From an uncultured Candidatus Pelagibacter sp. (GTDB lineage Bacteria > Pseudomonadota > Alphaproteobacteria > Pelagibacterales > Pelagibacteraceae), in assembly GCF_943788075.1 (NCBI RefSeq), contig NZ_CALSOW010000003.1, positions 62,001 through 126,000 on the forward strand: a stretch of 64,000 bases of DNA, written 5' to 3'. Both the position numbers and the translations under genes were made by a program. Below, in pieces: positions 1 to 8,943 of the stretch. Positions within the stretch are counted from its first letter, which is position 1. The number at the start of each line of letters is the position of its first letter. The notes beneath the pieces were generated by a model. That model was not told the origin of the DNA and searched no databases. It saw only the letters and a list, made by a program, of their open reading frames with translations.

Positions 1-585
1 TGCAATGATTACTAAAACACTCGCAGAAATTGTATTAATAGTTTTTGGGTTTGCTTTTATCCATTTAATTAATTTTTGCGCAAGTAGAGCATAAGCAATT
101 AAAGATAAAAAATCTAAGACAACATAAGTTGTGATCAAAATTATAAATTGAACAAAATAATTTGAATTAAAATCAATAAATTGGGGGAAAATTAATGGAA
201 AAAACATCCAAGCCTTTGGACTTGTGCCTGCAACCAAAAACCCATCTTTAAAAAAAGAAAATAAACTTTTTGAATTAATATTTTTAGAATTAATATCTTT
301 TGGCTTAGAATTATAAAGATCATAAGCTAAATATAAAATGTAAGTTACTCCAATCCATTTAAATGAATTAAGCAAAGCTGAGTTTTCTGAAAAAAAAGAA
401 CCAATTACAAAAATTACTAAAGTTGCTTGAATAATATTAGCAGTAACATCTCCAAGAGCGGTCCAGATACATTTTTGAATTCCATAATTCATAGAATAAG
501 AAATAATTACTATCCGTGGTGTTCCAGGAGTAATAAACAAAAAAAGAATTATTTGAAGAAATAGAAAATAATTTAAGGGGTACAT
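1..585 (-). CDS. LysE/RhtB-family amino-acid exporter (partial, 3' end off window)
   Basis: Predicted inner-membrane exporter of the LysE/RhtB family, which pumps amino acids or similar small metabolites out of the cell. I read an uninterrupted 195-codon frame on the minus strand from an ATG at 583-585 to the window edge, so the C-terminus is missing. The N-terminus carries the family-typical ITPGTPRIV segment at about residues 18-26 inside the first helix. Hydrophobic helices follow, then a GTSPKAWMFF segment around residue 125 that matches the conserved second half of the family. The substrate cannot be inferred. It is transcribed divergently from the DUF2805 gene at 706. Confidence 0.72.
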   Translation of the reverse strand, partial: MYPLNYFLFLQIILFLFITPGTPRIVIISYSMNYGIQKCIWTALGDVTANIIQATLVIFVIGSFFSENSALLNSFKWIGVTYILYLAYDLYNSKPKDINSKNINSKSLFSFFKDGFLVAGTSPKAWMFFPLIFPQFIDFNSNYFVQFIILITTYVVLDFLSLIAYALLAQKLIKWIKANPKTINTISASVLVIIA

Positions 586-594
586 TTTAAGGAA

Positions 595-641
595 GATAGT
601 CCAAAAAAACCGGGAGCTAAAGATGGCTAAGATGGACTATC
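595..641. promoter_or_regulatory. Inverted repeat in a divergent intergenic region
   Basis: A perfect 9-bp inverted repeat (GATAGTCCA at 595-603, TGGACTATC at 633-641) encloses 29 nt that contain a smaller AGC/GGCT pairing. It lies 10 nt upstream of the exporter start on one side and 65 nt upstream of the DUF2805 start on the other. It could be an operator, a structured 5' leader for either gene, or chance; the sequence alone does not decide. Confidence 0.3.
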
Positions 642-705
642 AGAAACCATAATAACATATGCTAAATAAAATGCATTAATCATTTTTTTCAAATATAAAG
701 GATTT

Positions 706-1002
706 ATGAAAAAAAAAGGTCACACCCCCATCACAAGAGTTAAGAATCCTGAGCCAGCAGTTAATGACCCAGATTGGATTATTTGGGCTGCCTGGGCAGA
801 TAGGATCACCTTTGAAGAAATAGAAAAGAAAACTGGAAAGACAGAGTCTGAAGTAATTAAAATTATGCGAAGATCTGTAAAACCTGCTTCATTTAGATTG
901 TGGAGAAAAAGAGTTAATCAAAAAAGTATCAAACATAGAAAAAAGTTTGAATATTCTAGAAAAGAAATAACTAGTAAAATTAAAAAGAATGACTATCTTT
1001 AA
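706..1002 (+). CDS. DUF2805/TIGR03643 family protein
   Basis: Small basic protein of unknown function, 98 aa, that I recognise as the DUF2805 (TIGR03643) family. The core DPDWIIWAAWADRITFEEIE (about residues 21-40) followed by a helix-turn-helix-like TESEVIKIMRR and the family signature PASFRLWRKRV (about 60-70) is diagnostic. The family has no established activity; the small helical fold and basic tail suggest nucleic-acid binding, which is inference only. The start is supported by AAGGA 6-10 nt upstream of the ATG. The glutaredoxin gene begins 3 nt after the stop, so the two are probably co-transcribed. Confidence 0.8.
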   Translation: MKKKGHTPITRVKNPEPAVNDPDWIIWAAWADRITFEEIEKKTGKTESEVIKIMRRSVKPASFRLWRKRVNQKSIKHRKKFEYSRKEITSKIKKNDYL

Positions 1003-1005
1003 GAT

Positions 1006-1260
1006 ATGAAATCAGTAACTATTTATACAGGTCCTCTTTGCAACTACTGTGATGCAGCAAAAAGATTATTAACTAGAAACAATGTTGAATATAAAGAAAT
1101 AAATATTGCAACAGTAGATGGTGCCATGGATGAAATGATTAAAAAAGCGAATGGTAAAAGAACTATTCCTCAAATCTTTTTTGATGATCAACATATGGGT
1201 GGCTATGATGATGTTAGAGCTTTAGAAAAAGAAAATAAATTAACAGATCTTCTCAAATAA
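1006..1260 (+). CDS. grxC: Glutaredoxin 3-type (GrxC)
   Basis: Cytoplasmic glutathione-dependent thiol oxidoreductase of 84 aa, the normal size for GrxC. It has the N-terminal beta strand TIYTGPLCNYCDAAKRLL with a CNYC redox motif (Cys12/Cys15; the usual motif is CPYC). It also has the cis-proline segment RTIPQIFFDDQHMGGYDD (about residues 52-69), which binds glutathione. Asn in place of Pro in the active site may alter the redox potential; both cysteines are present, so dithiol chemistry is retained. It follows the DUF2805 gene by 3 nt. Confidence 0.9.
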   Translation: MKSVTIYTGPLCNYCDAAKRLLTRNNVEYKEINIATVDGAMDEMIKKANGKRTIPQIFFDDQHMGGYDDVRALEKENKLTDLLK

Positions 1261-1312
1261 ATTACTATTCAGATTCTTTTTAAAATTGCTGCTGTAAAAA
1301 AATTAATAAAAT

Positions 1313-2167
1313 CTAATTAGCAGTCATTATTGCTTGAAACGGTCCACTACCAATATAAATGACATCAGCACCCGCCCGGTTTAATGACATTCCTTCACCT
1401 AAATTAAAACTCATTGTTAAAGAAGTGGTGTCAGAAGTTACATTAATTGCATTTGCAAAAGAAACTAATCCTTCTAATTTATCAACTTCACCTTCATTCG
1501 CAGCTAAATGACCATTGGTATCTACCAATATACCTTTTATAGATGCAGTAGTTCCATTGATGTTATCTGCTTCAGCTATTCTTTCCCATGGCTCACCTGC
1601 TCCCCCAAAGTGAGTAAGGGTTTCAGTATATTTTCCAGCAGTTACTTCTGTGGCAGAACATATTGACTCATCATCATGAGATCCACTAGAAGTGTGATTT
1701 CCTGATCCCGCAACAGTTCTACAATAAACTCCTGTTCCACCAGCTTGACCAGTCATTGCACCATCTATTTGAATTGAAGCTGTTATTCCAAAAGTGTTAT
1801 CCATCATTGCATAACCATGTGTGTAAGTGCCGGTAGGAGGTCTCGTATAAGTTCCTGTTAAATCAACAGACGCACCCTGTGAAACATTTGTAGTAGAGCC
1901 AGCAGCACTATTAAATACTTGAGAGCAGTTTGTTAAATCTACAGTTGCTGAAGTTGTTGGTATGGTTGGAGCACTTGTGCATAAATACATTTTATAAATT
2001 ACAATTTCATAAAAATCAGGAGTTGCTTCACATCCATTTTTAATTTCTGTTTCTGAATACACTCCATTCGTTACAGTACAAGCAGCAGCTTTTGCATCTT
2101 TAGAATTTGTCATCTCAAAAATAGTAATTAATGACAAAAATAAAATAAAATATTTAAAATTTTTCAT
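1313..2167 (-). CDS. Secreted protein of unknown function, partner of the barrel gene
   Basis: I do not recognise this 284-aa protein. It begins with a clear Sec signal peptide (hydrophobic stretch about residues 6-20, likely cleavage after DAKAAA near residue 29). The mature part is rich in Thr, Gly, Ser and Ala, has few charges, and contains several cysteines that could pair in the periplasm or on the surface. A TGTYTRPPTGTYTHGYA segment near residues 105-121 contains a short internal repeat. The start lies 1 nt after the stop of the beta-barrel gene, so translation is probably coupled. It is a plausible periplasmic or surface-exposed partner of the barrel, possibly a detached passenger, but that is inference from position only. 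Confidence 0.6.
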   Translation of the reverse strand: MKNFKYFILFLSLITIFEMTNSKDAKAAACTVTNGVYSETEIKNGCEATPDFYEIVIYKMYLCTSAPTIPTTSATVDLTNCSQVFNSAAGSTTNVSQGASVDLTGTYTRPPTGTYTHGYAMMDNTFGITASIQIDGAMTGQAGGTGVYCRTVAGSGNHTSSGSHDDESICSATEVTAGKYTETLTHFGGAGEPWERIAEADNINGTTASIKGILVDTNGHLAANEGEVDKLEGLVSFANAINVTSDTTSLTMSFNLGEGMSLNRAGADVIYIGSGPFQAIMTAN

Positions 2168-2168
2168 A

Positions 2169-3017
2169 CTAAAATCCTCCTGCTTTTACAGCGAAAGCTT
2201 TTGATTTAACTATTATGTTCTCTCTTCTAACTTTATCGTATTTTTTATCTTTCATTGAAACTCTTTCAAAAGCTTCGTCACTTATAAAACTTTTATCAGC
2301 ATTCATTTTACTTAAATTGTATGTTAATTTAAAAAACCATTGATCTTCATAACCATTATTTCCATAGTCTATAAAGCCTGTTTCAATATTCATTCCAGTG
2401 TTTGGAATACCAATTCTTGAAGAATATTCTAATCCTTCAAAATCTGATCCTCCTGGAATTTCATATTCAAAATATTTAGTATAAAATTTAGCAGTTGGTA
2501 TGTAAGGAATATGAGCTCCAATTTCTAGATCATAACCGTCTGCAACTGTTTCTTTAACACCATTTTTTCCGGTTACCTCATTTGAAATTGCAAAGTAATG
2601 GTTAGTATTTAATTCAAGAATTGATGATTTAATTTCAATCCCAATACTTGCTCTTTGATGATCATAATCTAACTCATGATCATAAAATGCGTTTAAACCA
2701 AATAAAAAACTTTCGTCATCACTCAATATTCTTTTTCCAAAACCTAAGTTTAAAGTTTCTCTATCACCGTCATGAGTAAAAAATGATCCTTGGAAAAACG
2801 TTAATCCGTTATCAGTATCGTTTAAAGGTTTGAAAGTTAAAATTCCTATTTCAGGTTTATTGCCTTCTTTTGACTTAATTGAAAAATCAGTGTCTTTAAA
2901 ATTTCCATCTAAAAAATTTTCTATTGAGCTAAAAAAATTATCTTTTAATTTAGATGTATCAGCACTTGAAGTTGAAAATATTAAAACAGAAAAAAGGATT
3001 ACTAAATACTTTTTCAT
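2169..3017 (-). CDS. Stand-alone inverse-autotransporter-type outer-membrane beta-barrel
   Basis: A 282-aa protein with a signal peptide (residues 1-19) and a central region resembling the intimin/invasin inverse-autotransporter beta domain. Markers are LNLGFGKRIL (about 90-99), FLFGLNAFYDHELDYDHQRA (about 104-123), a YDLEIGAHIPYIP segment and KFYTKYFEYE. This pattern of a barrel strand, a NAFYD motif and a following HQR is typical of that family. In classical members the barrel exports a long C-terminal Ig-like passenger. Here only about 40 residues follow the last predicted strand, so the passenger is absent or encoded separately; the next gene, 1 nt downstream, is secreted. Role in the outer membrane is supported by the family; the substrate is unknown. 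Confidence 0.65.
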   Translation of the reverse strand: MKKYLVILFSVLIFSTSSADTSKLKDNFFSSIENFLDGNFKDTDFSIKSKEGNKPEIGILTFKPLNDTDNGLTFFQGSFFTHDGDRETLNLGFGKRILSDDESFLFGLNAFYDHELDYDHQRASIGIEIKSSILELNTNHYFAISNEVTGKNGVKETVADGYDLEIGAHIPYIPTAKFYTKYFEYEIPGGSDFEGLEYSSRIGIPNTGMNIETGFIDYGNNGYEDQWFFKLTYNLSKMNADKSFISDEAFERVSMKDKKYDKVRRENIIVKSKAFAVKAGGF

Positions 3018-3103
3018 AGATAGATTTAAAATTTAGTTAATTAATTATTATAATATTTATTATTTTTCAAGTACTAAATATTATTGAGCCATTTTTTAAC
3101 TAT

Positions 3104-3478
3104 TTAGCTTTTAGGTTTAAAAACCAAACAAACACCATTATTACAGTATCTTTTACCAGTTGGGTTTGGCCCATCATCAAATATATGTCCATGATGACCA
3201 CCACATTTTTTACAATGGTACTCGGTTCTTGCGTAACCTAATAAATGATCTGTTTTAGTTTCAAACACATCTGGTAAAGACTCATAAAATGAAGGCCAAC
3301 CAGACCCACTTTCATATTTAGCATTTGAATCAAATAATTTTTCCCCACAATTAGCACAATGAAAACTTCCCTCTCTTTTTTCATGGTTGAGCTCACTAGT
3401 ACCAGCCATTTCAGTTCCATCTTCAAATAAAACTAATTTTTGTTCAGCGGTTAATTTTGGGTTAATTTTTTTGGTCAT
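3104..3478 (-). CDS. msrB: Peptide-methionine (R)-S-oxide reductase MsrB
   Basis: Repairs oxidised methionine by reducing the R-sulfoxide form with thioredoxin. The 124-aa length is typical. It shows two zinc-binding CxxC pairs (HCANC near residue 41 and the HCKKC pair near 88). The core signature GSGWPSF (about 58-64), HGHIFDDGPNPTGKRYCNN and the catalytic Cys in RYCNN are present. The C-terminal segment reads NNGVCLVF, where many homologues have INSASL; this is a known type of variation. The start is 1 nt after the stop of the deacetylase-family gene, so it belongs to the same minus-strand run. Confidence 0.93.
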   Translation of the reverse strand: MTKKINPKLTAEQKLVLFEDGTEMAGTSELNHEKREGSFHCANCGEKLFDSNAKYESGSGWPSFYESLPDVFETKTDHLLGYARTEYHCKKCGGHHGHIFDDGPNPTGKRYCNNGVCLVFKPKS

Positions 3479-3479
3479 G

Positions 3480-4373
3480 TTAAATCAATTTAGCACATGA
3501 TTGATGCAATAAAGAGTGTAATTCAACCAATTTACTGAAGTCTTTATTATATCCTCCTCCTAAAACTCCACAAATAGGTATTCTTTTTGAATAAAAATTT
3601 TCAACAACTAATTCATCCCTTTGCTTTACTCCTTCATCGGAAATTTTTAACTTACCTAGTCTGTCATTAAAGTGAATATCAACCCCGGCAATATAAAAGA
3701 CAAAGTCAAAGTTTTCTTTATTAAACTCAGATAAATAATATTTAAGTGTCTTTATATATGCCTTATCTTCAAGATTGTCTTCAAGCTCAACATCTAGATC
3801 ACTTTTTGACTTTTTGGCAGGATAATTAGTTTTTGAATGCATGCTAAATGTAAAGACATGTCTATTATCTTTAAAAATTTCTGAGTTCCCGTTTCCTTGG
3901 TGTACATCTAAATCTACAATTAAAATTCTATTAGCTAACCCTCTATCTAACAAGTAATGGGTAGCAACTGCTACATCATTAAAAACACAATAACCAGCAC
4001 CTCCCTCATAATTAGCATGATGGCTTCCACCTGCAGTATTACAAGCAACTCCATAATTTAATGCAAGTTTTGAGGCTAACACCGTTCCACCAGTTGCAAC
4101 TAAAGATCTTTGAACCACACTATCAACCAAAGGAAAACCAATTTTTTTAATTCCATTTTTATCCAAAGTTTTATTTTTGATATCATTAATATAGTTTTCA
4201 GAATGAGCCTTATTTAAAGTTTCAAATGAACAAGGTTTAGGATTATGAAATTTTTTTACTACTTTTTGATTAATGAGATATTTAGCAAGTTCGCCAAATT
4301 TATTAATTGGAAACTTGTGATCATCTCCAATTTTTGCAACATAATCTTTGTGATTAACTACAGCTAACTCCAT
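3480..4373 (-). CDS. Histone deacetylase-family amidohydrolase
   Basis: Zinc-dependent deacetylase of the HDAC/acetoin-utilisation superfamily, 297 aa, with all the expected active-site elements. These are the tandem His motif AGGSHHANYEGGAGYCVFND, the metal-binding DLDVHQGNG, the second metal Asp in AGVDIHFNDRLGKL, and the Tyr loop GGGYN near the C-terminus. Bacterial members act on acetylated small molecules (polyamines, acetyl-lysine-like substrates) or acetylated proteins; which applies here is unknown. The start codon overlaps the stop of the dehydrogenase gene by one base (TAATG), pointing to co-translation, and msrB follows after 1 nt. Confidence 0.85.
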   Translation of the reverse strand: MELAVVNHKDYVAKIGDDHKFPINKFGELAKYLINQKVVKKFHNPKPCSFETLNKAHSENYINDIKNKTLDKNGIKKIGFPLVDSVVQRSLVATGGTVLASKLALNYGVACNTAGGSHHANYEGGAGYCVFNDVAVATHYLLDRGLANRILIVDLDVHQGNGNSEIFKDNRHVFTFSMHSKTNYPAKKSKSDLDVELEDNLEDKAYIKTLKYYLSEFNKENFDFVFYIAGVDIHFNDRLGKLKISDEGVKQRDELVVENFYSKRIPICGVLGGGYNKDFSKLVELHSLLHQSCAKLI

Positions 4374-5326
4374 TATTTTTCAATAACACGAATAGGCTTT
4401 CCATTTACACAAGCCTCTAGATCTTCAATCATTTGAGTATAAAAAATACTATAATTTTCTGCAGTCACATAACCAATGTGTGGAGTAAGTAATGCATTTG
4501 GTAAAAATCTTAATTTATTTCCTTCTGGCAAAGGTTCTTTCTCATAAACATCTATCCCTGCTCCCATAATAACATTCGTTGATAAAGCTATGATTAAATC
4601 ATCCTCATTAATTATTGGGCCTCGTGAAGTGTTAATTAAAAAAGCTGTCTTTTTCATTTGGTCAAACTCTTTAATAGTAATACAATCTTTGTAACGATCT
4701 CCTCCTTGAACATGGATTGAAATATAATCAGATGTTTTAATTAAATCTTCTTTACTACATGGGAGTACATTCAACTCTTTGCACTTATCTAAATCTAAAT
4801 TTTCACTCCAAGCCATTACTTGCATACCAAAAGCATTTGCAATTTTTGCAACTTGTGAGCCCACTCTACCCAGACCAATTAAGCCAATAATTTTACCTTT
4901 TAATTCAAAACCAACAGTAGTCTGCCAGTATCCTTGATACATATTATCAATTTCAGTTTTTAAATTTTTAGATAAACCTAAAATTAGAGCCCACGTAAGT
5001 TCGCACGTTGGATTAAAATTAATTTCAGTTCCACAAACTATAATTTTTCTTTTTTTTGCAGCCTCTAAATCAATTGCTTTATTTCTTGAGCCACTAGTGA
5101 TGATGTATTTAAGATCATTTAAATTATCGATTAAATTTTTAGTAATCGGTGTTCGTTCTCGCATGATTAATAATGCCTCAAAATCAGCTAATTGTTCAAT
5201 AGCATCTGCCTCATCTTCAAAAGGATCACTGAAAATTTTAAATTCGTATTTTCCAGATAATTTTTTTAAGTCCACAAACTCTTGTGAAACATTTTGATAA
5301 TCATCTAGTATTGCAACTTTAAGCAT
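4373..5326 (-). CDS. D-isomer-specific 2-hydroxyacid dehydrogenase
   Basis: NAD-dependent oxidoreductase of 317 aa in the D-2-hydroxyacid dehydrogenase family (which includes phosphoglycerate, glyoxylate/hydroxypyruvate and lactate dehydrogenases). The Rossmann motif GLIGLGRVGSQVAKIA lies near residues 145-160. The catalytic Arg sits in NTSRGPI, the Glu in YEKEPLPEG and the His in TPHIGYVT. The substrate domain surrounds this in the usual split arrangement. It is not clearly SerA, since the C-terminal ACT domain is absent. It overlaps the EamA gene upstream by 8 nt and the deacetylase gene downstream by 1 nt, so this is a compact operon. Confidence 0.85.
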   Translation of the reverse strand: MLKVAILDDYQNVSQEFVDLKKLSGKYEFKIFSDPFEDEADAIEQLADFEALLIMRERTPITKNLIDNLNDLKYIITSGSRNKAIDLEAAKKRKIIVCGTEINFNPTCELTWALILGLSKNLKTEIDNMYQGYWQTTVGFELKGKIIGLIGLGRVGSQVAKIANAFGMQVMAWSENLDLDKCKELNVLPCSKEDLIKTSDYISIHVQGGDRYKDCITIKEFDQMKKTAFLINTSRGPIINEDDLIIALSTNVIMGAGIDVYEKEPLPEGNKLRFLPNALLTPHIGYVTAENYSIFYTQMIEDLEACVNGKPIRVIEK

Positions 5327-6233
5327 TTGTAATTTTTTTGTTTGATAAAAATAAACCTAATATAATCAAAACTGAACCAATGAAATGAAAAAATAAAAAT
5401 TTTTCATTAAAAAATATCATTGCAAAAATTGTACTAAATAATGGGATTAATGATAAAAAAATTCCAGCTCTATTAGCGCCTATAATTGAAACTGCTCCAG
5501 CCCAACAATAATAAGACCCAATACTTGGAAAAATAGCTACATAAATCAGAATTAAAAAAAGATTGTTATTAATCTCAACAATTTGACCCTGCATCATTTC
5601 AAAAATAAAAGCTGGAAATAAAAGAATTAATCCAAAGGAACAAATAGTTTGTACAAGCGCTAATAAAGATATTTCAAAATTTCTTTTCTTTAAAAATGCT
5701 GAATAAATTCCCCAAGCAGTAATTGCAATTAACATATAAATATCACCTTTATTAAAATTTAAAGTAAGTAAAATATTTAGATCTAATCTTGTTATAATTA
5801 CTAAAATTCCAATTACAGAAATAAATAATCCAGAAAGTTGAAAGATATTTGTTTTTTCTATTTTAAGCATAAAGCAAACTAAAATTATCATTGCAGGGAT
5901 TGCAGTATTAAAAAGAGAGGCATTAATTACTTGGGTGTGAGCTAAAGCATTATAAGTAAATGCTGAAAAAACTCCAACACTACTAAAACCTAAAATAAAA
6001 AATAAAGTTAAATTTTTAGATATTTCACTTTTTAATTTTATGATCTCTTTATAGGTAAAAGGAAATAATATTAGCCAAACTAGAAGCCATCGTAGAAAAG
6101 ATAATGTATATGGAGGTATATTTTCAATAAAAGCAAATTTTCCAATTGTGAAATTTCCAGCCCAAAATAATGTTGCAAAAAATAAATAAAAATATGCTTT
6201 GAAGTTTTGAGAACGAATAGGATTAGAATTCAT
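5319..6233 (-). CDS. EamA/DMT-superfamily transporter
   Basis: Inner-membrane permease of 304 aa with about ten hydrophobic helices and two EamA repeats. The first repeat starts with FATLFWAGNFTIGKFA near residue 18; the second starts near ITAWGIYSAFLKKR around residue 172. Members export amino acids, nucleosides or other metabolites; the substrate is not predictable. It is the first gene of the minus-strand run EamA - hydroxyacid dehydrogenase - deacetylase - msrB. Confidence 0.85.
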   Translation of the reverse strand: MNSNPIRSQNFKAYFYLFFATLFWAGNFTIGKFAFIENIPPYTLSFLRWLLVWLILFPFTYKEIIKLKSEISKNLTLFFILGFSSVGVFSAFTYNALAHTQVINASLFNTAIPAMIILVCFMLKIEKTNIFQLSGLFISVIGILVIITRLDLNILLTLNFNKGDIYMLIAITAWGIYSAFLKKRNFEISLLALVQTICSFGLILLFPAFIFEMMQGQIVEINNNLFLILIYVAIFPSIGSYYCWAGAVSIIGANRAGIFLSLIPLFSTIFAMIFFNEKFLFFHFIGSVLIILGLFLSNKKITNA

Positions 6234-6312
6234 CTAACTAAGTTAACAAACTATCAATTTTAAAACACTATAAATATAATATCTTGCTATGTATGTATTA
6301 TGATTTTTTACT

Positions 6313-6609
6313 TTATTGATTTTCTACTAAGTGACAATCAAAGTCACCATAATCGTTAAAAAAAACACCATCAAGTTCATTGCTGTTTGCTAAAGAACAA
6401 TCTAAAGGTTGATCTAGAGATTGAACCATGTGTTCACTAACATTTTTTCCAGTTTTATGTTTAACTCCTGTGTTAAAAGCACCTGACATTAATGCGTGAC
6501 CAACACTTCCTGTTGAAACAAAAGTTAATGTGGGTCCAAGAACAGCTACGTTTTGAGCACATCCTGTAAGAAGCATAAAAAATATAATGATGCTAATTTT
6601 TTTAATCAT
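6313..6609 (-). CDS. Small predicted lipoprotein, function unknown
   Basis: A 98-aa protein with a short lipoprotein signal: basic N-terminus, hydrophobic core and an LTGC lipobox placing the acylated Cys at about residue 17. The mature part contains VLGPTLTFVSTGSVGHALMS followed by a basic KHKTGKN segment, then an acidic tail with two further cysteines. I do not recognise a family beyond this. It lies alone between the EamA gene and the first Amt-PP2C gene on the same strand. Confidence 0.6.
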   Translation of the reverse strand: MIKKISIIIFFMLLTGCAQNVAVLGPTLTFVSTGSVGHALMSGAFNTGVKHKTGKNVSEHMVQSLDQPLDCSLANSNELDGVFFNDYGDFDCHLVENQ

Positions 6610-6692
6610 AATGCTGACTAATATAGGGATATGTAATAAAAAAAATAAAAATTTTAGTTTTTGATTAACTTATGTGCTCATTTTGATTTTTT

Positions 6693-8930
6693 TTAATTTC
6701 CGATACCAATAATTGTCAAATCATCATCTAAGATATCATTATTTTCTTTAATCCCTTTTTCTAGAGTTCCTGTTTTCAAAGTTTTTAATCTAATTTCTTC
6801 AGTAGCATTTTCTAACTCTTTTTTTAGGGATGAGTTTTCATGTTTCAATATTAAATCCTTAACACCCTCAATTCCAATCTCTTGTTTATTTTCATCCATG
6901 CATTCAGAAAATCCATCTGTAAAACAATAAATTCGCCCACCATCTAATTTAAAACTTTCTAATTGGTAAACACTTTCATTTTTGTGCTTAGTTACTGCTA
7001 ATGGCATTGAACTGGACGTAAACTCTTTAAATTTCTTACCATTTTTCAATAGAGCTGGTTGATGTCCTGCATTAGCAATTTCAACTAAATCAGTCTTTAC
7101 ATTGTATCTTCCAACAATTGAAGTAATAAATGTTCCTATTGGATTGGTTTCTTTTAAGTCGTTGTTCATTTCTAATAAAATTTCATTTGGTTTAAATTTT
7201 TGTTTTGCAAAAATTTTAAACAAAGTAATTGCTTTAGCCATCACCATTCCAGCGTTAACCCCTTTGCCAGATACATCAGATAGAGTGAAGTAAACTTCGT
7301 CATCGTGTAAATAAAAATCATAAAAATCCCCTGAAATTTCTCTTGCAGGAATATTTAATCCAAAAATTGGGTAATTTTTGATATCTCTTTTAGGCATCAA
7401 ACGTTTTTGAACATTCATTGCTAGTTTTATTTCTTGAGAAACTCTATTTTTCCATTTATTTTTTTGTTTCTCCGATTGTTCTAGTTTGTCCATCAACACA
7501 TTGTATTGTGTGCCAATTATTCCACTATCAGTAAAAGGATCTTGTGGAGCCCTACTTGAATAATCATCTGATTTTGCTTGTTTAGTTAATACTTCTAATA
7601 ATTCATGAGTGTCTGTTGATGCGTTGTGCTCTGAAATATTTAAACCAAGCTCTTCTTGAATTTTATTTACTCTTAGAGGGAAAAATGAATTGATAATTTT
7701 TAATATTATATAAGACCCAAAAAAACAAAAACTCCCAATTGATACTATTCCTATTAATTGAATAAACAATTGTGCTAATCTTGTTTTTTCAACCCCCATC
7801 ATTTCGAAATTTCCAAACAAAGCAACTGCAATGGTTCCCCACATCCCACAAGCTAAATGAACAGGTATAGCACTAACCACATCATCAATTTTAACTTTTT
7901 CAAGTAATACAATTGTTGAACCCGAAACAATTCCACCAATACTACCAATTAAAATTGCATCAGCAGGATCTACATAAGCGCATGATGCAGTAATAGAAAC
8001 TAATCCAGCAAGCGGGCCTGTAATCATAAATAATGGTTCTGGTTTTTTTAAAATTAGAATACCCATGATACTTGAAAAGATAAGTCCAAATGATGCAGAT
8101 AAAAAAGTATTAATTAAAATTAACGGAATTTTTAAATCCATTGCTCCATTTGCACCCCCATTGAATCCAAACCAACCAAACCATAAAATTAAAGCGCCTA
8201 AGGCTGCTATTGGTGTATTGCTTCCTTGAAAAGACTTACTTTTATCATCTTCTCTAAATCTTCCTGTACGATTACCTACAATTAACAAGACGGATAAAGC
8301 AATCCAACCTCCAACAGAGTGAACAACAGATGCCCCTGCAAAATCTAAATACCCTAATTGACCTAACCAACCAAATTTTTCTTCAGGGTTTTCAAAATTA
8401 AACGCCCAAGACCAATGACCAACAATTGGATAGAAAAAACCTGAGGCTAAAAATGTTATTATTATATAAGAATAAAACTTTAATCTTTCAGCAACTGCAC
8501 CTGAGATAATAGTTGCAGCTGTTGCAACAAACATTGCTTGGAAAACAAAATAAGTTTGATAGCCCGCGACTTTAGTGGTGAAGAAAAAAAATTTAGTCCC
8601 AAAAAGTCCCGATACACTAGTTCCATACATTAACGCAAAACCAAACGCCCAGAAAACTACAACTGCTATTCCAAAGTCTGTTAAGTTTTTAAGAGCTACG
8701 TTAATGCTATTTTTACTTCTAGATAAACCAGACTCTAAACACATAAAGCCTGCTTGCATTAAAAAAACAAGGATAGCACAAATTAAAAGCCAAAAGGTAT
8801 CTAAATTTGCTTGTAAAATTGCGTCTAAGCGAAATTCTAGTGCAGTTAAAGCTCCTTTATTAGCAAGTTCTAACTGGTCTATATTAGACTGCAGCTTATC
8901 AAGCACTACCTGTGTGTCAGCTGCAGTCAT
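6693..8930 (-). CDS. Ammonium transporter fused to a SpoIIE/RsbU-type PP2C phosphatase (copy 1)
   Basis: A 745-aa fusion. Residues about 42-420 form an Amt channel. It has the FQAMFVATAATIISGAVAER segment, the substrate-site Asp196 in LDFAG, and both pore histidines (His204 in VVHSVGG, His358 in PVHLACGMWGT). The Amt cytoplasmic tail motif EELGLNISEHN (about 426-436) is kept. A charged, probably coiled linker (about 470-515) then leads to a PP2C domain with SGDFYDFY (533-540), SDVSGKG (551-557), NAGHQPALL, FTDG (Asp672) and DDLTI; all metal-binding aspartates are present. Both halves therefore look functional. The expected job is ammonium sensing or transport coupled to dephosphorylation of a STAS protein such as the one at 12870. 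An N-terminal extension of about 40 residues precedes the first helix. It follows the HMA gene by 13 nt. Confidence 0.92.
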   Translation of the reverse strand: MTAADTQVVLDKLQSNIDQLELANKGALTALEFRLDAILQANLDTFWLLICAILVFLMQAGFMCLESGLSRSKNSINVALKNLTDFGIAVVVFWAFGFALMYGTSVSGLFGTKFFFFTTKVAGYQTYFVFQAMFVATAATIISGAVAERLKFYSYIIITFLASGFFYPIVGHWSWAFNFENPEEKFGWLGQLGYLDFAGASVVHSVGGWIALSVLLIVGNRTGRFREDDKSKSFQGSNTPIAALGALILWFGWFGFNGGANGAMDLKIPLILINTFLSASFGLIFSSIMGILILKKPEPLFMITGPLAGLVSITASCAYVDPADAILIGSIGGIVSGSTIVLLEKVKIDDVVSAIPVHLACGMWGTIAVALFGNFEMMGVEKTRLAQLFIQLIGIVSIGSFCFFGSYIILKIINSFFPLRVNKIQEELGLNISEHNASTDTHELLEVLTKQAKSDDYSSRAPQDPFTDSGIIGTQYNVLMDKLEQSEKQKNKWKNRVSQEIKLAMNVQKRLMPKRDIKNYPIFGLNIPAREISGDFYDFYLHDDEVYFTLSDVSGKGVNAGMVMAKAITLFKIFAKQKFKPNEILLEMNNDLKETNPIGTFITSIVGRYNVKTDLVEIANAGHQPALLKNGKKFKEFTSSSMPLAVTKHKNESVYQLESFKLDGGRIYCFTDGFSECMDENKQEIGIEGVKDLILKHENSSLKKELENATEEIRLKTLKTGTLEKGIKENNDILDDDLTIIGIGN

Positions 8931-8943
8931 AATGTAATTTTAA

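Noticed and set aside
8575-8937. Plus-strand 120-aa frame
   Set aside because: It lies inside the N-terminal part of Amt-PP2C copy 1, is antisense, and has no recognisable protein pattern.
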